DNA of 64,000 nt from Linum tenue (lineage: Eukaryota > Streptophyta > Magnoliopsida > Malpighiales > Linaceae), in assembly GCA_946122785.1 (NCBI GenBank), contig CAMGYJ010000005.1, positions 86,298,547 through 86,362,546 of the forward strand, written 5' to 3'. The notes beneath the pieces were generated by a model. That model was not told the DNA's origin and did no database searches. It saw only the letters and a list, made by a program, of their open reading frames with translations. This document shows, in pieces, positions 33,305-45,351 of this stretch (its first letter is position 1; the number at the start of each line of letters is the position of its first letter). Both the position numbers and the translations under genes were made by a program.

Positions 33305-34723
33305 TGATAGACCGTTAGTTACACATGTTTTTACCCCTGCTCTTACTCCGTTTGAGGTATTGATTCTCGTGTTTTAGGCCGATTTCACGCTAGGTTGTGC
33401 TTGTTTATGATATTTCAGGTCCTAGTACGTGAATGGAGGCTTGGGAGCGAGTTTGAGGTCGATTGGACGAGGATCGGACGCATGGCGAGGTTCTGAGGAA
33501 GTCGCACGGGCACACCCACAACCCGCACGGCCGTGCAAGTGACCAGTTTGGCCGTGCGGGATTGTGCGTGGGCACGCACGGGATTGTGCGTGGCCACGCA
33601 CGGCCGTGCAAGTGACCAGTTTGGCCGTGCGGGATTGTGCGTGGGCACGCACGGGATTGTGCGTGGCCACGCACGGCCGTGCAAGGTGCAATCCTGGCCG
33701 TGCGAGTTGGTTGAGGTTCGACTTATTGATACGCCGCGTTTTGGAGTGCACGGCCAGAATGGTGATGTGCACGGCCGTGCACCCTGGCCGTGCGAGTCGG
33801 GAATTGCTGTTTAAAACCCGATTTTCAGCCAAAGGAAGGGAGAGAGCTGGGTTTTGGATCCCAAACACCCAAGGGACGAACCCTAGAGAGAGAGAGAGCG
33901 ACTTCGGAACATTCTTGGAGCTATTTTGGAGGATTTCTTCGCCATTGGAGCTCGGGAATCAAGCTTGGAGATGGAGATTGAAGATCTAGATCAGATTTCT
34001 GCAGTCTCTCTCTTCTCTATGGAGTAACTTCCCTTCACTTAGGTTTTGAGGAACCCTAGCTATGTTTGTTTGATTGGATGATTGTATGAGTACTCTGACT
34101 TGATAATCTTGAGTTCATATTCAATCTATGCATGTTTTCACGATTCAATTCTGCTTTAGTCGAGATTATTGATTCTGCTTTGATCCTATGAGAGCGAATA
34201 CCTGATTAGGTCAATAGAGCACCATAGATTGATAGTAGTGGATCGATTGCTTTAGTCGAGGGTTGATTCACTGCTTTGTATCGATTGAGAACCTCATTCG
34301 ATAGAGGGAGTCTAGTTCAGAACGCCTTGATCGATTGTTCTAGAGAAGGATACGTCCCTCTAGGCAATTGACTCAAGAGGGCCTTGTTCCTTTAGTCGAG
34401 ACTCAAGGTCTAGTCAAGGATTCTCCGCATTGTGAATGAAAGTGAAACAAGTTAGAGATCATCAATCGTTAATCTGGCTAGTGGCTAGGGGGAATCATAC
34501 CTAAGTGAGTTCCCAACCTGTAATTAGATTAACTTTAACTGTTGTTTGCTAGAGTAGTTTTAGTTCTTTCATCTTAATCTGTTTTGCTAGATAATGAATT
34601 GAAGCTGAGTAATAGTAACTCTAGAGACCCGTGGATTCGATATTTACTACTTGTGCCACTATACTGCAGTCCCTTTCATTGGTTACACTTGGCCATTGTT
34701 AGGAGTTGTGTTTTAGCGAGTCA
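33305..34723 (+). repeat. T1 right LTR (unit B)
   Basis: Copy of the 22,113-23,533 LTR, two bases shorter in a GA run. Because unit B lacks the T1 left LTR and primer site, this LTR cannot belong to a complete element. Confidence 0.9.
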
Positions 34724-35265
34724 ACAGCGCTAAAGGTTTCCAAAGCTTCTCCTCAAACCACATGCTCTATTCTATGAGCTAATCTTTCCATACATCAAAT
34801 GAAAAGAAAGGGTGAGAGAGGATCTCCCTAGAGAACTCCTCTGCTAGGTAGGATAGGCTCTGAAAGATGGCCATTCTGGTTGATTCTCATTCTATTCTTT
34901 TCAACACAATCCATGATTCTATTGGTGAGAGAGCTGGATAGCCCCACTTCCCTCAAGGTGTCCCTAATGAAATCCCACAACATTCTATTATGTGCCCCTT
35001 TTCAAAATCAATTTTGATCACCAGACCACCCTTCTTCCCCTCATTTTTTCTCAAAGAGTGGAGGGTTTCTTGGAGGAGGATGAAGTTGTCATTAGATTGT
35101 CGCCCCTGAATGAACTCTCTCTAAGTGAGGGAATGGAGATTCGGCATAACTGGCTTCAAACGGTTGGTGATGGTCTTGGTGATTGCCTTGAGAGCGACAT
35201 TGTTTAGGCAAATAGGTCTGAGTTGCATCAGCGATTCTAGTTGTTCTGTTTTAGAATTAGAACTA
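34724..35265 (-). pseudogene. LINE reverse transcriptase fragment (unit B)
   Basis: Near-identical copy of the unit A LINE half, with the T1 target repeat ACAGC at its left edge. Confidence 0.8.
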
Positions 35266-35721
35266 TCATCGATGACATTGATGCATAGATAGTAACTCGA
35301 GTTGGTGAAGGTATACGACATGTAAAGTAGGGTACTAAATCCCAACCCATAAAACACCCTAACTCACACTTTGAATTGGACAATTTTCTTGTTGAATTAA
35401 ACAATGAAGAAAGGAAAAAACATAACTATGTTGCCTCAATAGTAGAAAATCCCATACATAACTAGCTAGTTTGATGCTCGATTCTGGCTAGTTTGATGCT
35501 CAATTCTTGATACTTAAACAAAACAATCGAAAACGAAGACAGCAAGTGCTTCAACTCCTCGACACAAACTAAGTATGTATCACCATTAAATCAAATCTCC
35601 ATACTATAGGAGCGAGGAACATCATCATCGCTCTGCCCTGGTTGCAGAGGCAACTATAATGGCTTATTGCGCAGAAAGGCATCCAGACAGTCAAACCTAG
35701 GGCCGAAACCCTGCCACCACT

Positions 35722-38700
35722 TGTAGCACCCATCAACATTTCACACAAAACATGTACCTACTACTTCAAATCATGCATAGTTTACAAACCACGAAAACAT
35801 TTAAACTTTTACAACCCTAATAATACAAGAGCCGTAGTTTCAAAAACTCAAACTCCAGTATGCATGGGTAGAGCTGGGCTCGACGATGGCAGATTTGCAC
35901 AGAAAGAGTAAGCATAGAAACCATTGATGTCAAAAGGAAAGCAATAAGTTCTTCTCTCTTCATTATCGTGGACAGAAGTTGTACCGCAAATTTCTATCTT
36001 TTCGACTCTCGCTTTTTGTCGACTTTTCTAAGGAGCCAAATATACTATTTTGCTCTCCTTTCATGGTTCCTAACCTTTAACAGATCTAGGAGTCTAATTG
36101 TATGAATTGAGATGGTGTTCTCGCGGTAAAATCGGTTTCTTTGAGGAATCGGTTTTCATTTTGTAGGTGGAGTTCCATATCTGAGTGTTGCTGACGATTT
36201 TTGGCTACCTACCGGGGATCATCTATGCGTTGTACGCGCTTGTGTTCATCAATCGGGGCGATGGAGGAATGTGGTATGTCATTGTTGGCAGCAGCGGGAG
36301 AGAAGAGAGAAGAATGGTAGATATGTGTTGGTGAGGAGGAAATGAGGAAAGGGGAGTGGAAAGGAAGAAAGGAGGGTTTGGATAGGATAGTCGGGTCAGT
36401 TAATATATGGGTTTAGTAAACAAGGCCGAGTTAGTTAATGGGCTAACATGGCGGGTCGAATTTTCCATTTAATTAGGTGACTCAGCATTTGTGTTAGCAA
36501 CATAGTCAAAAAATTGATGGTGCTAATGGAGGCTAACGAAGACTAACGAAAGCAGTTTTGTCAGCACAAATGGCATTACCAGAAATTCATAATATCCATA
36601 CCTGGTGAGGAAGGCAATTTTGGGTATGGACTACTCTGCCACCTTTAATTGATGATACCCCGATCTCAAGTCAATTTTAGATAAGACTCTTCATCATTGG
36701 AGTTGATCAAACAAATCATTAATTCAAGGTACTGTTCCCTTCTCGGGTTTTTTTTAATGCATTTCAACCCCATTATAAAAAAATGGTAACATATATTTAT
36801 TCTTTACGATCACCTTATTAAGCTTCTTATATGAGGTGACACACTGGGTCAAATAAAACCTTTTCAAGCAACTCTTGGAGCTGCTCTTTCAACTCTTTAA
36901 GTTCCATAAGTGGCATTATATGTGAAGGAATTTAAATATGTGTAGTTCCCGGCAATAGCTCAATAATAAACTCAACTTCTCGGTTTAGTGGCAGCCTAGG
37001 TAAATCAGAAGAAATTACCCCATAATTCATTCACCACCTCCACATTCTCTGGCTTAAGGTCTGATTTGGCGTCCACCACATGAGCCAAATAAACATCACA
37101 CCCTTCCTTTATCAAACTTAGTACAGTGGAAGGCAAAATTAGGCACTTAGGCATTGCCTGCCAAATCCTTTTGAAAACTATATTGCCAGATTCAGGAATT
37201 TCAAATAGTACTTCTTTGGTATAACAATTCACCACTACTCTATGCCTACTCAACCAATCCATCCCTAATGACGTCGAACTCATCAAATCGGAGAAGCATT
37301 AGGTTAGTAGGTAATCCTAATTCTGATACCATAATCAGGCAATCCAAGTATACTTGACTAATCTCCATCGTATCCCCAACCAGAGTTTTCACATAAAAGT
37401 TTTCAGTTAAACATTTAGGTATTGCATGCAAATGTTGGGAAAATTCATGAGACATAAAGGAATGGGTTGCACGAGGACCAATTAAAACATTAGTAGGGGT
37501 ATTATGAATATAAACCATACTCGTAACAACTTCAGGAGAGACATCTGCTTCACCTCTCATCATAACAAAGCACAAGGTCGATTAACTCCAACCATAGAAG
37601 ATGTATGCTTCCAATTTCTCTACCTTTGATCACACCCTTGATTTTCTTGAGCCTTGATCTCATTCAAGAGGATCCTATCTCGTATAGCAGCTGCTTTCAA
37701 TTTACCATAGCTCTCCATATCAAATATGGATACCTTGTGCATGATATCCTCTCGGAGTCCCCATATACATACGACACTCTTGTCCTCCTCATTCAGGACT
37801 AGTTCCGTTGCAAATGTGCTCAAACGATGAAAACGAGCCTCATTCTCACTCGCAGTCTGTCCTTCCTTCTGTTTTAGAGTAAAAAATTCTACCTTTTTCT
37901 GCTCGTGGTATACCATCGGTATATATTGCTCTCTGGCATGATGTAGAAGAATATCCCATGACCGCTCAATCGTATTATCTTCTACACCAGGGATTGTGAG
38001 CCACCAGTCATATGCATCAAATGGGGTAGTTGGCCTATACGACAACACCATTTTAGGTTAAACTTGGCCTAGGATGGGGTACTTGTTGACATGTTCTAAC
38101 CATTGACAATAATCCGCACGGATGAATGCCATCACAAGATTTTCTTTTAAAAACATGAAAACCCTTGAAAATCATGCAGGATTCATTTTAAAACCATGTG
38201 ATATCCCATGGGATGATATCCCAGCTATGATATCACAAAATGTAACACTCATCAACATTTCACACAAAACATGTACTTACTAATTGAAATCACACATAGT
38301 TTACAAACTGAAAGCATTTAAACTTCCACAACCCTTATATTACAACACCTGAAGTTTCAAAAACTCAAACTCTGGAATGCATGATTTTAGAGAAGATAAA
38401 CTTATCTCAAAATGAAGTACACAGACATGTTGGAGTTCAAGTCCACCACCACCTCATCGCTATCCTTTTGAGTTTGTCCAGTCCTGGAGCACCTACTTCT
38501 ATTGCTTATGATCTAAGAGGAAAAATTTTAATGGGAGTGAGAGGTCACCTTAATGAGTAAATCACAATTACTATCTCATAATCCCTTGTTAACTCTAGCA
38601 TCAGAAAACATATACATTAACATTAGTGTACATTATTCACATTTTATCATTCATTACAACACACACACAATTACATAACACACATCATTATCACATTTCG

Positions 38701-39501
38701 GCCTAGCCATGCACTCTCTTCGTCATCTTCTTTTCCTACCGCCTCCTCCTCCTCCACCTTATCCTTGATGCCTAGGCTCCTCCCCCTCCGCCGACCTAAT
38801 GCATCGGTGAATGTTTCCCATAGTTCGAAAAATTAGCATGTAGTCATATATATATACAAAGTCCTTACTTAGGACTCATCTCATCATCACATTTCAAACT
38901 CTTCCCAACACTCCGAGCGCATGACTAAGCCTTGATTTCATAATTCATAAATACAACACACATTCATGCACACACACAAGTATTCAATTTGTATTTCATC
39001 ACATCCATCATCATCATTGTCAACATCACACTTATCATCGTTAATATCACCGTCGTCAACAACATCACACTCATCATCATCATCATCATCAATATCACCG
39101 TCATCATTGAGGCTCTTCCTGCCTACTATGTAGTCAATCTCAAGCATATGAACAAACATGCATAGTCATCAATTTTCATTATCATATCTCATCATCATTA
39201 CTTTGATTCACAATTTCATGTTACACAATCAAACTCCCAACATCATCTCATTGTCATTCGATCTAATTATCTCATATTTGGGCCGCTTCATGATCCAAAT
39301 ACCATGCATATATTAATTTCACTACTAGGTTAGAATTTACCGATCACACTCCAATTGGTGTTATTTGAAACCCATATTTAGGCTTGTGGAGAGTCATTTT
39401 ATGTTCTTCATTGCCAATATATCGTCAAATATGCCCTTGATTCGTTCCTTGAATGAAATATTGGTATTCTAGAGTGTATAAGAAGATATGCATGTTTTAG
39501 G
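35722..39501 (-). mobile_element. Decayed Ty3/gypsy element (unit B)
   Basis: Copy of the unit A remnant, with related LTR starts at 35,722 and 38,241. The gag/protease pieces lie at 37,005-38,051 on the minus strand and the ATC microsatellite near 39,000-39,110. Confidence 0.65.
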
Positions 39502-39510
39502 TACAAAAAA

Positions 39511-41225
39511 GGGCTAATACCACTGGGAAACCCGAACTATTAACTTTGTGTCATTTGTGTCCTAAAGTATTCGATATGACATTTGTGTCCCAACGTATTA
39601 TAGTTGTGTGTCATTTATGTCCTGACAATTTTGTTGACCGTTATAGATAACGGTTGACCAAACGACCGTCACAGATTTGCTGACGTGGCAAAAAAGTTTG
39701 TTGCCATGTAGATGCCACATCATTAAATATTATTTTTTTGGTTCAACATTTAATTATTTTAAAAAATAACAAAAGCACAAAAAACTAAAAAGTAAAAGAA
39801 ACCCTAAAATTATTGGTTTCTCCAGCTCTGTAAGCCGTCGCCGCCACCGGTGAAGACGACAGTTGGAGCAGTGGATCCCGTTGGTGGTGGAGAAACCAAT
39901 TGGGCGAAGAGAGGGAGAGTGACGACGGAATCAGGAATCGCGTTGCTGGGTTCTCCACGACAGCAGCGCCTGGGAATCGCGTTACCAAACCGAAATCGAA
40001 ATCAAGACAGATCTGGCATTTTCCCTCTAGGTAGTTTCAGTTGGGTTTCTGGGTACGATTGGAAAAAATGGGGGAGTTGGACGATCCATACCTAATATCT
40101 TGACACCGGCAGCGTTCGAAGCAAGAGTTGCAGCGAGGAGAAGAACAAAGTTAGGTTTCCTGTGGCAAGCTACAATTCGTACCCAGAAGCGAGGGTAGCG
40201 ATGGTGTCGGCGGCGAGGAGAGGATCGCGATGGCCACGACGCGACGGCGGCGGCGGAGCGAGGGTCAAAATGGCTCAACGCGACGGCGGTGTCAAAGGTA
40301 AAACCGGCTTCTCTTTTCCTTGCATGCTAGATTTTTAAGGGGATTTTCGATTTTTGATCGGGTTCTGACCTAGCTTTTGGGTTTTGGTTTTGTGCGAGTG
40401 GAAGATCGGCCACGGCGGGGCACGACGGGAAGATGATATGGTCGGCGCCGTCGCCACTAGCATCTCTCGACGACGACACGGAAACCACGGAGACAAGCGT
40501 AGAAAACAAACGGCGACGGCAGGAAGAAACGACGGAGGCGACACTCATCGGCCGAGGGGATGTTTTCGACGAGGTGGTTCTCCGTTCGTGTTTGTCTCTC
40601 CCTGCCAAAATATCAGATCTGTTTTTTTTTTTTATGAATTGATGCAAAAATCAGATCTGTTGCAGGTTGAACCACCTCCTTGTCGAATCCCATCTTTAAA
40701 ACCTCCAACTCAGCAGCGACATTGGGCGTAGAGGTAGAGTTGGCGGATGCGGCGGTGGCGGTCGCTGCGGGAAATCATTTGCTCCGCTCCTCCGCTGCGA
40801 TTAATCCCCCCCTTCGGTTCTCTCTCTCTCGGGCTCCTTTCCAATACTCAACCTCAATCGCAGCCTCCTCTGGCGGCTATTTGGAACGACCATCAAGCTC
40901 AGGCCACGCAGCAGCCGCCTCAGCAGCAACGAGTCCGACGGCTATGTGGCGGATGGAGTTGACGAGAGAAGAGGAAGAAGTTGGGAGCTTGGAGGAGATA
41001 GTTTTTTATTTTTGTTATTATTTTTTATTTTTAGTTTATTCATATTTATGAAAAATATCCACGTCAGATGCCACATCAGCGCTGACTAGACTTTCTGTTA
41101 AAACTAACGGTCAACGCCAGTAAACTCTAACGGAAAAATAGTTTAGGACACAAATGTCATATCAAATACTTTAGGACACAAATGACACAAAGTTAATAGT
41201 TCGGGTTTCCTATTGGTATTAGCCC
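39511..41225. mobile_element. Complete MULE with GC-rich cargo (unit B)
   Basis: Copy of the unit A MULE, shorter by one base in a T-run. The 9 bp repeats are at 39502-39510 and 41226-41234. The copy arose by segmental duplication rather than transposition, since the flanks are identical too. Confidence 0.9.
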
Positions 41226-41234
41226 TACAAAAAA

Positions 41235-41780
41235 TATGCACAAGTATAGAGTTATTGATGAAAACAAAGAGATCACGGTGGAAGGCATGAAGATCACGAC
41301 CGCGAAGTGAGGGCATGAAACAAGGATCGAAGATCATAGGCGGTATAGCGAGATCGCGTTCGCGAATTATGGAGCCCAAAGCGCAAACTTTAGGACCAGT
41401 CAAGGAGGAAGGTCTAGAAAGTCTCGATAGTCGACTCTTGGCCTCTGTTAGACCTGCCCGCGATAAAGTTCGCGGCCGCGACATCAAGGGTTGCGACCGC
41501 GATGTCAGCTCGCGAACCTAGCTACCAGCATAGAGTAAAAGGCAACCCCAAGATCGCGGCCTCAACCTCCAAAATCACGGTGGTGAACTTTGCCTGTCCG
41601 GTCATGAACTTACCCGAATCATGAAAATCTATAACTAGGGGGTTCATCCCCCTACATAGGGAGAAGATTTCGATCAAAAACTTCTGGTTTTGAGAGAGAA
41701 GCTAAAGGAAGGAGAAGAGGAGAATGAGGAGAAGAAGGAAGGGTAGATGAATGATCTTAGGGTTTCTTAGTAGACATGGC
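41235..41780 (+). repeat. LTR-like fragment with CGCG palindromes (unit B)
   Basis: Copy of the 30,044-30,590 segment, with the same break into chromovirus sequence at its right edge. Confidence 0.4.
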
Positions 41781-42519
41781 GGTATAACACATAAGGTATA
41801 ACCTAGCTTATCTGGAACTAAGCGTAGCATATGTGCAAATGTATATGACATGAATGAGTGAGAGGAACCAGTATCGATCAAAGCATATAATTGCTTGCCA
41901 AGGATATAAAGCATACCAGTCACAACTTCTGGTGCCACTTCTGCCTCACCTCGAGTCATTGCATAAACCCTCGGTGCTCCCTGTGCAAGTATCTCATCTT
42001 CTTCTTATGCTCAGTATCCGCCAACCCATCTTCAAAGTAGAGTAATCGAACAAACTTGATGGTGTACTCAGTAACTGTCATATTCTCCTGCTTAAGGTTG
42101 GCGAATTCATTATTCTTTGCCCTGATAAAAGCTTCGGGAAGAAACTCTGTCTTAAAGGCCTTCAGGAACTCCTCCCAGGTGAACTGAACTCGTTCACCAT
42201 TAACTCTAGAGACTGAGGACCACCAGCTCCTCGCGTACCCCTTTAGGAGAAAAACAACATATTGTACTTTTTCCTCTGGGGTTGCATAAAGATACTCAAA
42301 CACATCTTCCATCTCCCTCAACCACTCTACCACAGCATCCGGACTCACATCTCCTTTAAAGTCCCTACCACCCAAACTCTTCATCTTTGCATAGTCTAAT
42401 ACTGGGGGTCTTACATCAACCGCCCCTACTCCTCTCGACTGGTCAGTAGGAACATTATGACAACTTCCGTGCGAGCTACAAGGAAATATTGGCCTTAGAT
42501 TGATCCACACAAAATTCAT
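41781..42519 (-). pseudogene. Truncated chromovirus gag and protease start (unit B)
   Basis: Copy of the truncated interior. On its right it joins the primer site GCTCTGATACCA (42,761-42,772) and the full LTR at 42,776. That LTR therefore serves as the 5' LTR of this truncated element and the 3' LTR of the complete one. Confidence 0.85.
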
Positions 42520-42775
42520 TCTTCACCAAATCTCTCACTTGGTTAAACCAAAATTTTTCCAAAATAATTACTTGAAAACAAATAAGTTCAAAACTCAATT
42601 TTGAAAACCATGATGCAGGTAATTTCATCCAACATACAAATACACATAATCATGTCAAACTCAATTCCCAGTTTAAGTCATTATGGGGCACTCCCCTCCT
42701 TAGGAGTGTTTAACCTCCGATAGGGTATAGTACGCCATAACAACAAAAAGAGGGAACCGGGCTCTGATACCAAAC

Positions 42776-45102
42776 TGTAACACCCTACCCTATACGTATT
42801 ACCTAATCATATTGTTCATACAATTGCAGTGGAAATAATCTCGGGTGTTACATTAATTATCAAAATTTACCCAAATAAAATTTCGACATGAATTACTCGC
42901 GTAATGGGCTAACAGTTCTTCCATCTAATCCTGCAAAATAATTCATCTAAAATCCATGCATTCATAGACAAGCATATACACTCACTGCCATACGCATTGG
43001 CTTTTCATAGCCATAGTCACAGTTTCATGTTACACAACTGCATACTATACTGATACATGCCATAATCGTAACAACTTACATAATTACACAAATATACACA
43101 TATCATAAACTTTCCACACCTGTGGATATCTCACACTACATCAGAAGCTAGTATGCACATGAAAAACGTTCTCAAAACATTTTACAAAAAGGTGTGGATC
43201 ACTGGCCAAAATCCCGAGTAGTAGTCCAAGCACAGAATAGTTGAAGACCATACCTCATTTTGCCTTCAACTCTTGCTAAGCTCCCACCTAACCCTTATCT
43301 ACTGCTGTTGCTGATAATCTGCTTACACATGGCATAAGCCTAGAAAAAGGATAAAGAGGGTCAGCTCATAGCTGAGTGAGATAATCATAGCATCATGAGT
43401 TCATAACAAAGCATACCCCTATCATACATCTAGCAAACAAGCCAAAGCACTAGGATCAGACCTCAGCCATCCGACATCCCAATAGGCAAAAGACTCAATC
43501 ACCTTGACTTATGCATATGCGTCTTATCATGTTTTACTTATAGCGCCTGGCTACTCCCATGCTAATAACTCTCCCGGGAAACATACCCCACATCCCGTCG
43601 GATGTAGTCATACATACCCCAACATCCCGTCGGATGTGGTCATACATACCCCACACCACTATGGGTGTAGTCATACCCCGACACCACTCTGGGTGTGGTC
43701 ATATCTCGTAAGAAATCTTCAGTCACCACCACAAGAGAGGTGTGACTATCATACATATCATAATAGAGTAATAGCATAGGGAGCCCTAATTACTATGTAG
43801 TTGACCGTGAGACCACAACACTCATATTTGGTATCCTTATACATGATTCATATCTCATCTTGCTTAATCATAATTCATTACTTGCACATGTACTTGACCT
43901 GGCCATAATTGGCTCAACATAGGTAAACCAGGATTCGTATAATTGCACTTCATCGGGATAAACCCTCGTGCAAGTCATCCTCCTTAAATATCATAATATC
44001 ACCATGAGATATATATTTTCCCACTTGTACATCCAAATACATCAATCATGAATGTCATAGCCAATCACCTTTTCGAACCATCATAAGGCATATCAACAGT
44101 CAAGCCCACAATTTGCAACATATACGAAATCATCAACATAAACAAGGTTCATATCGATTAGGGCAAGTCAATAATATCATACAGCAATCCAGGGTTCAAC
44201 ATATAGCACAAAAGTTCATACACCCCTAATCATGCCATTCTAGTTCACCTAGGTCAATTCCAAGCATCAACATAATTATCGTGATACGACAAACCCGGTA
44301 TGCCGTGCTAATCCCTCACCAGTTCTGGTAGTTCAAACACCGGTTTAACCTTCCCGTACTAAAACGTCAATTTCAGGAACGAACCCCGAATTAAAATCCG
44401 AGACCGTCCTAATATCCCCTGCAGTATCCCCGTCGATATTAGTTCTAGGCCCCGGGTCAAATTCTTGATAAAAACACATCAAACCCTGGCCGGAGCTAAA
44501 TTCAGCGGTTTGGACCCCGGCCTAAATAATAGCCGAAATTCATGGATTAAAACTAGAGGATTGATTACCTCGCTGCAGGAAGCTCGTATATGAAATTTGG
44601 GCTCAATCCGGCTTCCGGATACTCCGAAACCCTAATTTGGCTTATCGGGAATTCAAGAAATTCCTCATCCAAAAACTCGTTTTAAAGCTCTAAATCGATA
44701 AGTCACGATGTATAGATGAATTAGGCATTACTTACGGGATTTTTGGATCAGTGTAGCTCAAGAATCGAGCTACGGAAATTTTCCCCGAGCTCCCCCTGTG
44801 CGCGACTGTTGTCGCTCTGTTCCCTCGGTTCTTTCTCGGTGGAGAAAATGGAAAAAGATGATGGGGATGATAATTAAAGTAATGGACCGGGGGGAAAGTT
44901 TATATATATATGCCGGCCGCTTAATTAATATATATATATATATATAATTATTTATATATATATATATATATATAATTAATACGTATACTTATCCGATCGA
45001 TCGATAATCCGATTTTCGTCGAAATACTATCAAAACACTCGATTTTAAATCGCGAACATTCTAGCGATCAAAATATGGATTTTGCCGGAACGGGATGTTA
45101 CA
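42776..45102 (-). repeat. Chromovirus LTR (3' LTR of the complete element)
   Basis: It begins TGTAACACCC and ends GGGATGTTACA on the plus strand. It contains a hairpin tandem array at 43,590-43,705 and an (AT)n tract near 44,920-44,975. Confidence 0.9.
43590..43705. repeat. Four-unit hairpin array in the chromovirus LTR
   Basis: Four units spaced 28-32 bp apart each contain an inverted repeat. Two read ACATCCCGTCGGATGT, and two read ACACCACTATGGGTGT or its near copy. Stem bases differ between the two types on both arms together, so pairing is kept. Confidence 0.75.
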
Positions 45103-45116
45103 ATCCTCCCCTCCTT
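45103..45116 (-). other. Chromovirus polypurine tract
   Basis: On the minus strand, AAGGAGGGGAGGAT directly precedes the 3' LTR. Confidence 0.85.
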
Positions 45117-45351
45117 AAAAGATTTCGTCCCCGAAATCTAACATTGAGTTGTACCCTTAGTCCGCTTATTTACCCTTGACATGGTCTATTGTAGATAAAC
45201 CATTACCTAACTCTTAGGTTAGGCGATTCATAACATAGAAAGTAACACATAACACCTCAAGTTCCCATGTTTAGGTTTCAAAAACCTATACTGGGCTATC
45301 ACAACAAAAGCACATCAACAAGTTCAAAACATAACTTACTAAGCAAGATTG

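Larger units (their letters stand above)
31842..43032. repeat. Tandem segmental duplication, unit B
   Basis: This 11,191 bp second copy begins inside the T1 ORF. Past its right edge the chromovirus LTR continues intact, which shows that unit B retains the original right flank and unit A the original left flank. Confidence 0.9.

Noticed and set aside
22113..34723. The T1 LTRs at 22,113 and 33,305 as the two ends of one 12 kb element
   Set aside because: The intervening sequence is the segmental unit, and both LTRs carry the same right-hand flank (ACAGC then LINE), so one is a duplicate of the other.
44900..44990. AT dinucleotide tract as a functional hairpin
   Set aside because: It is an ordinary length-variable microsatellite, with different unit numbers in the two LTRs.
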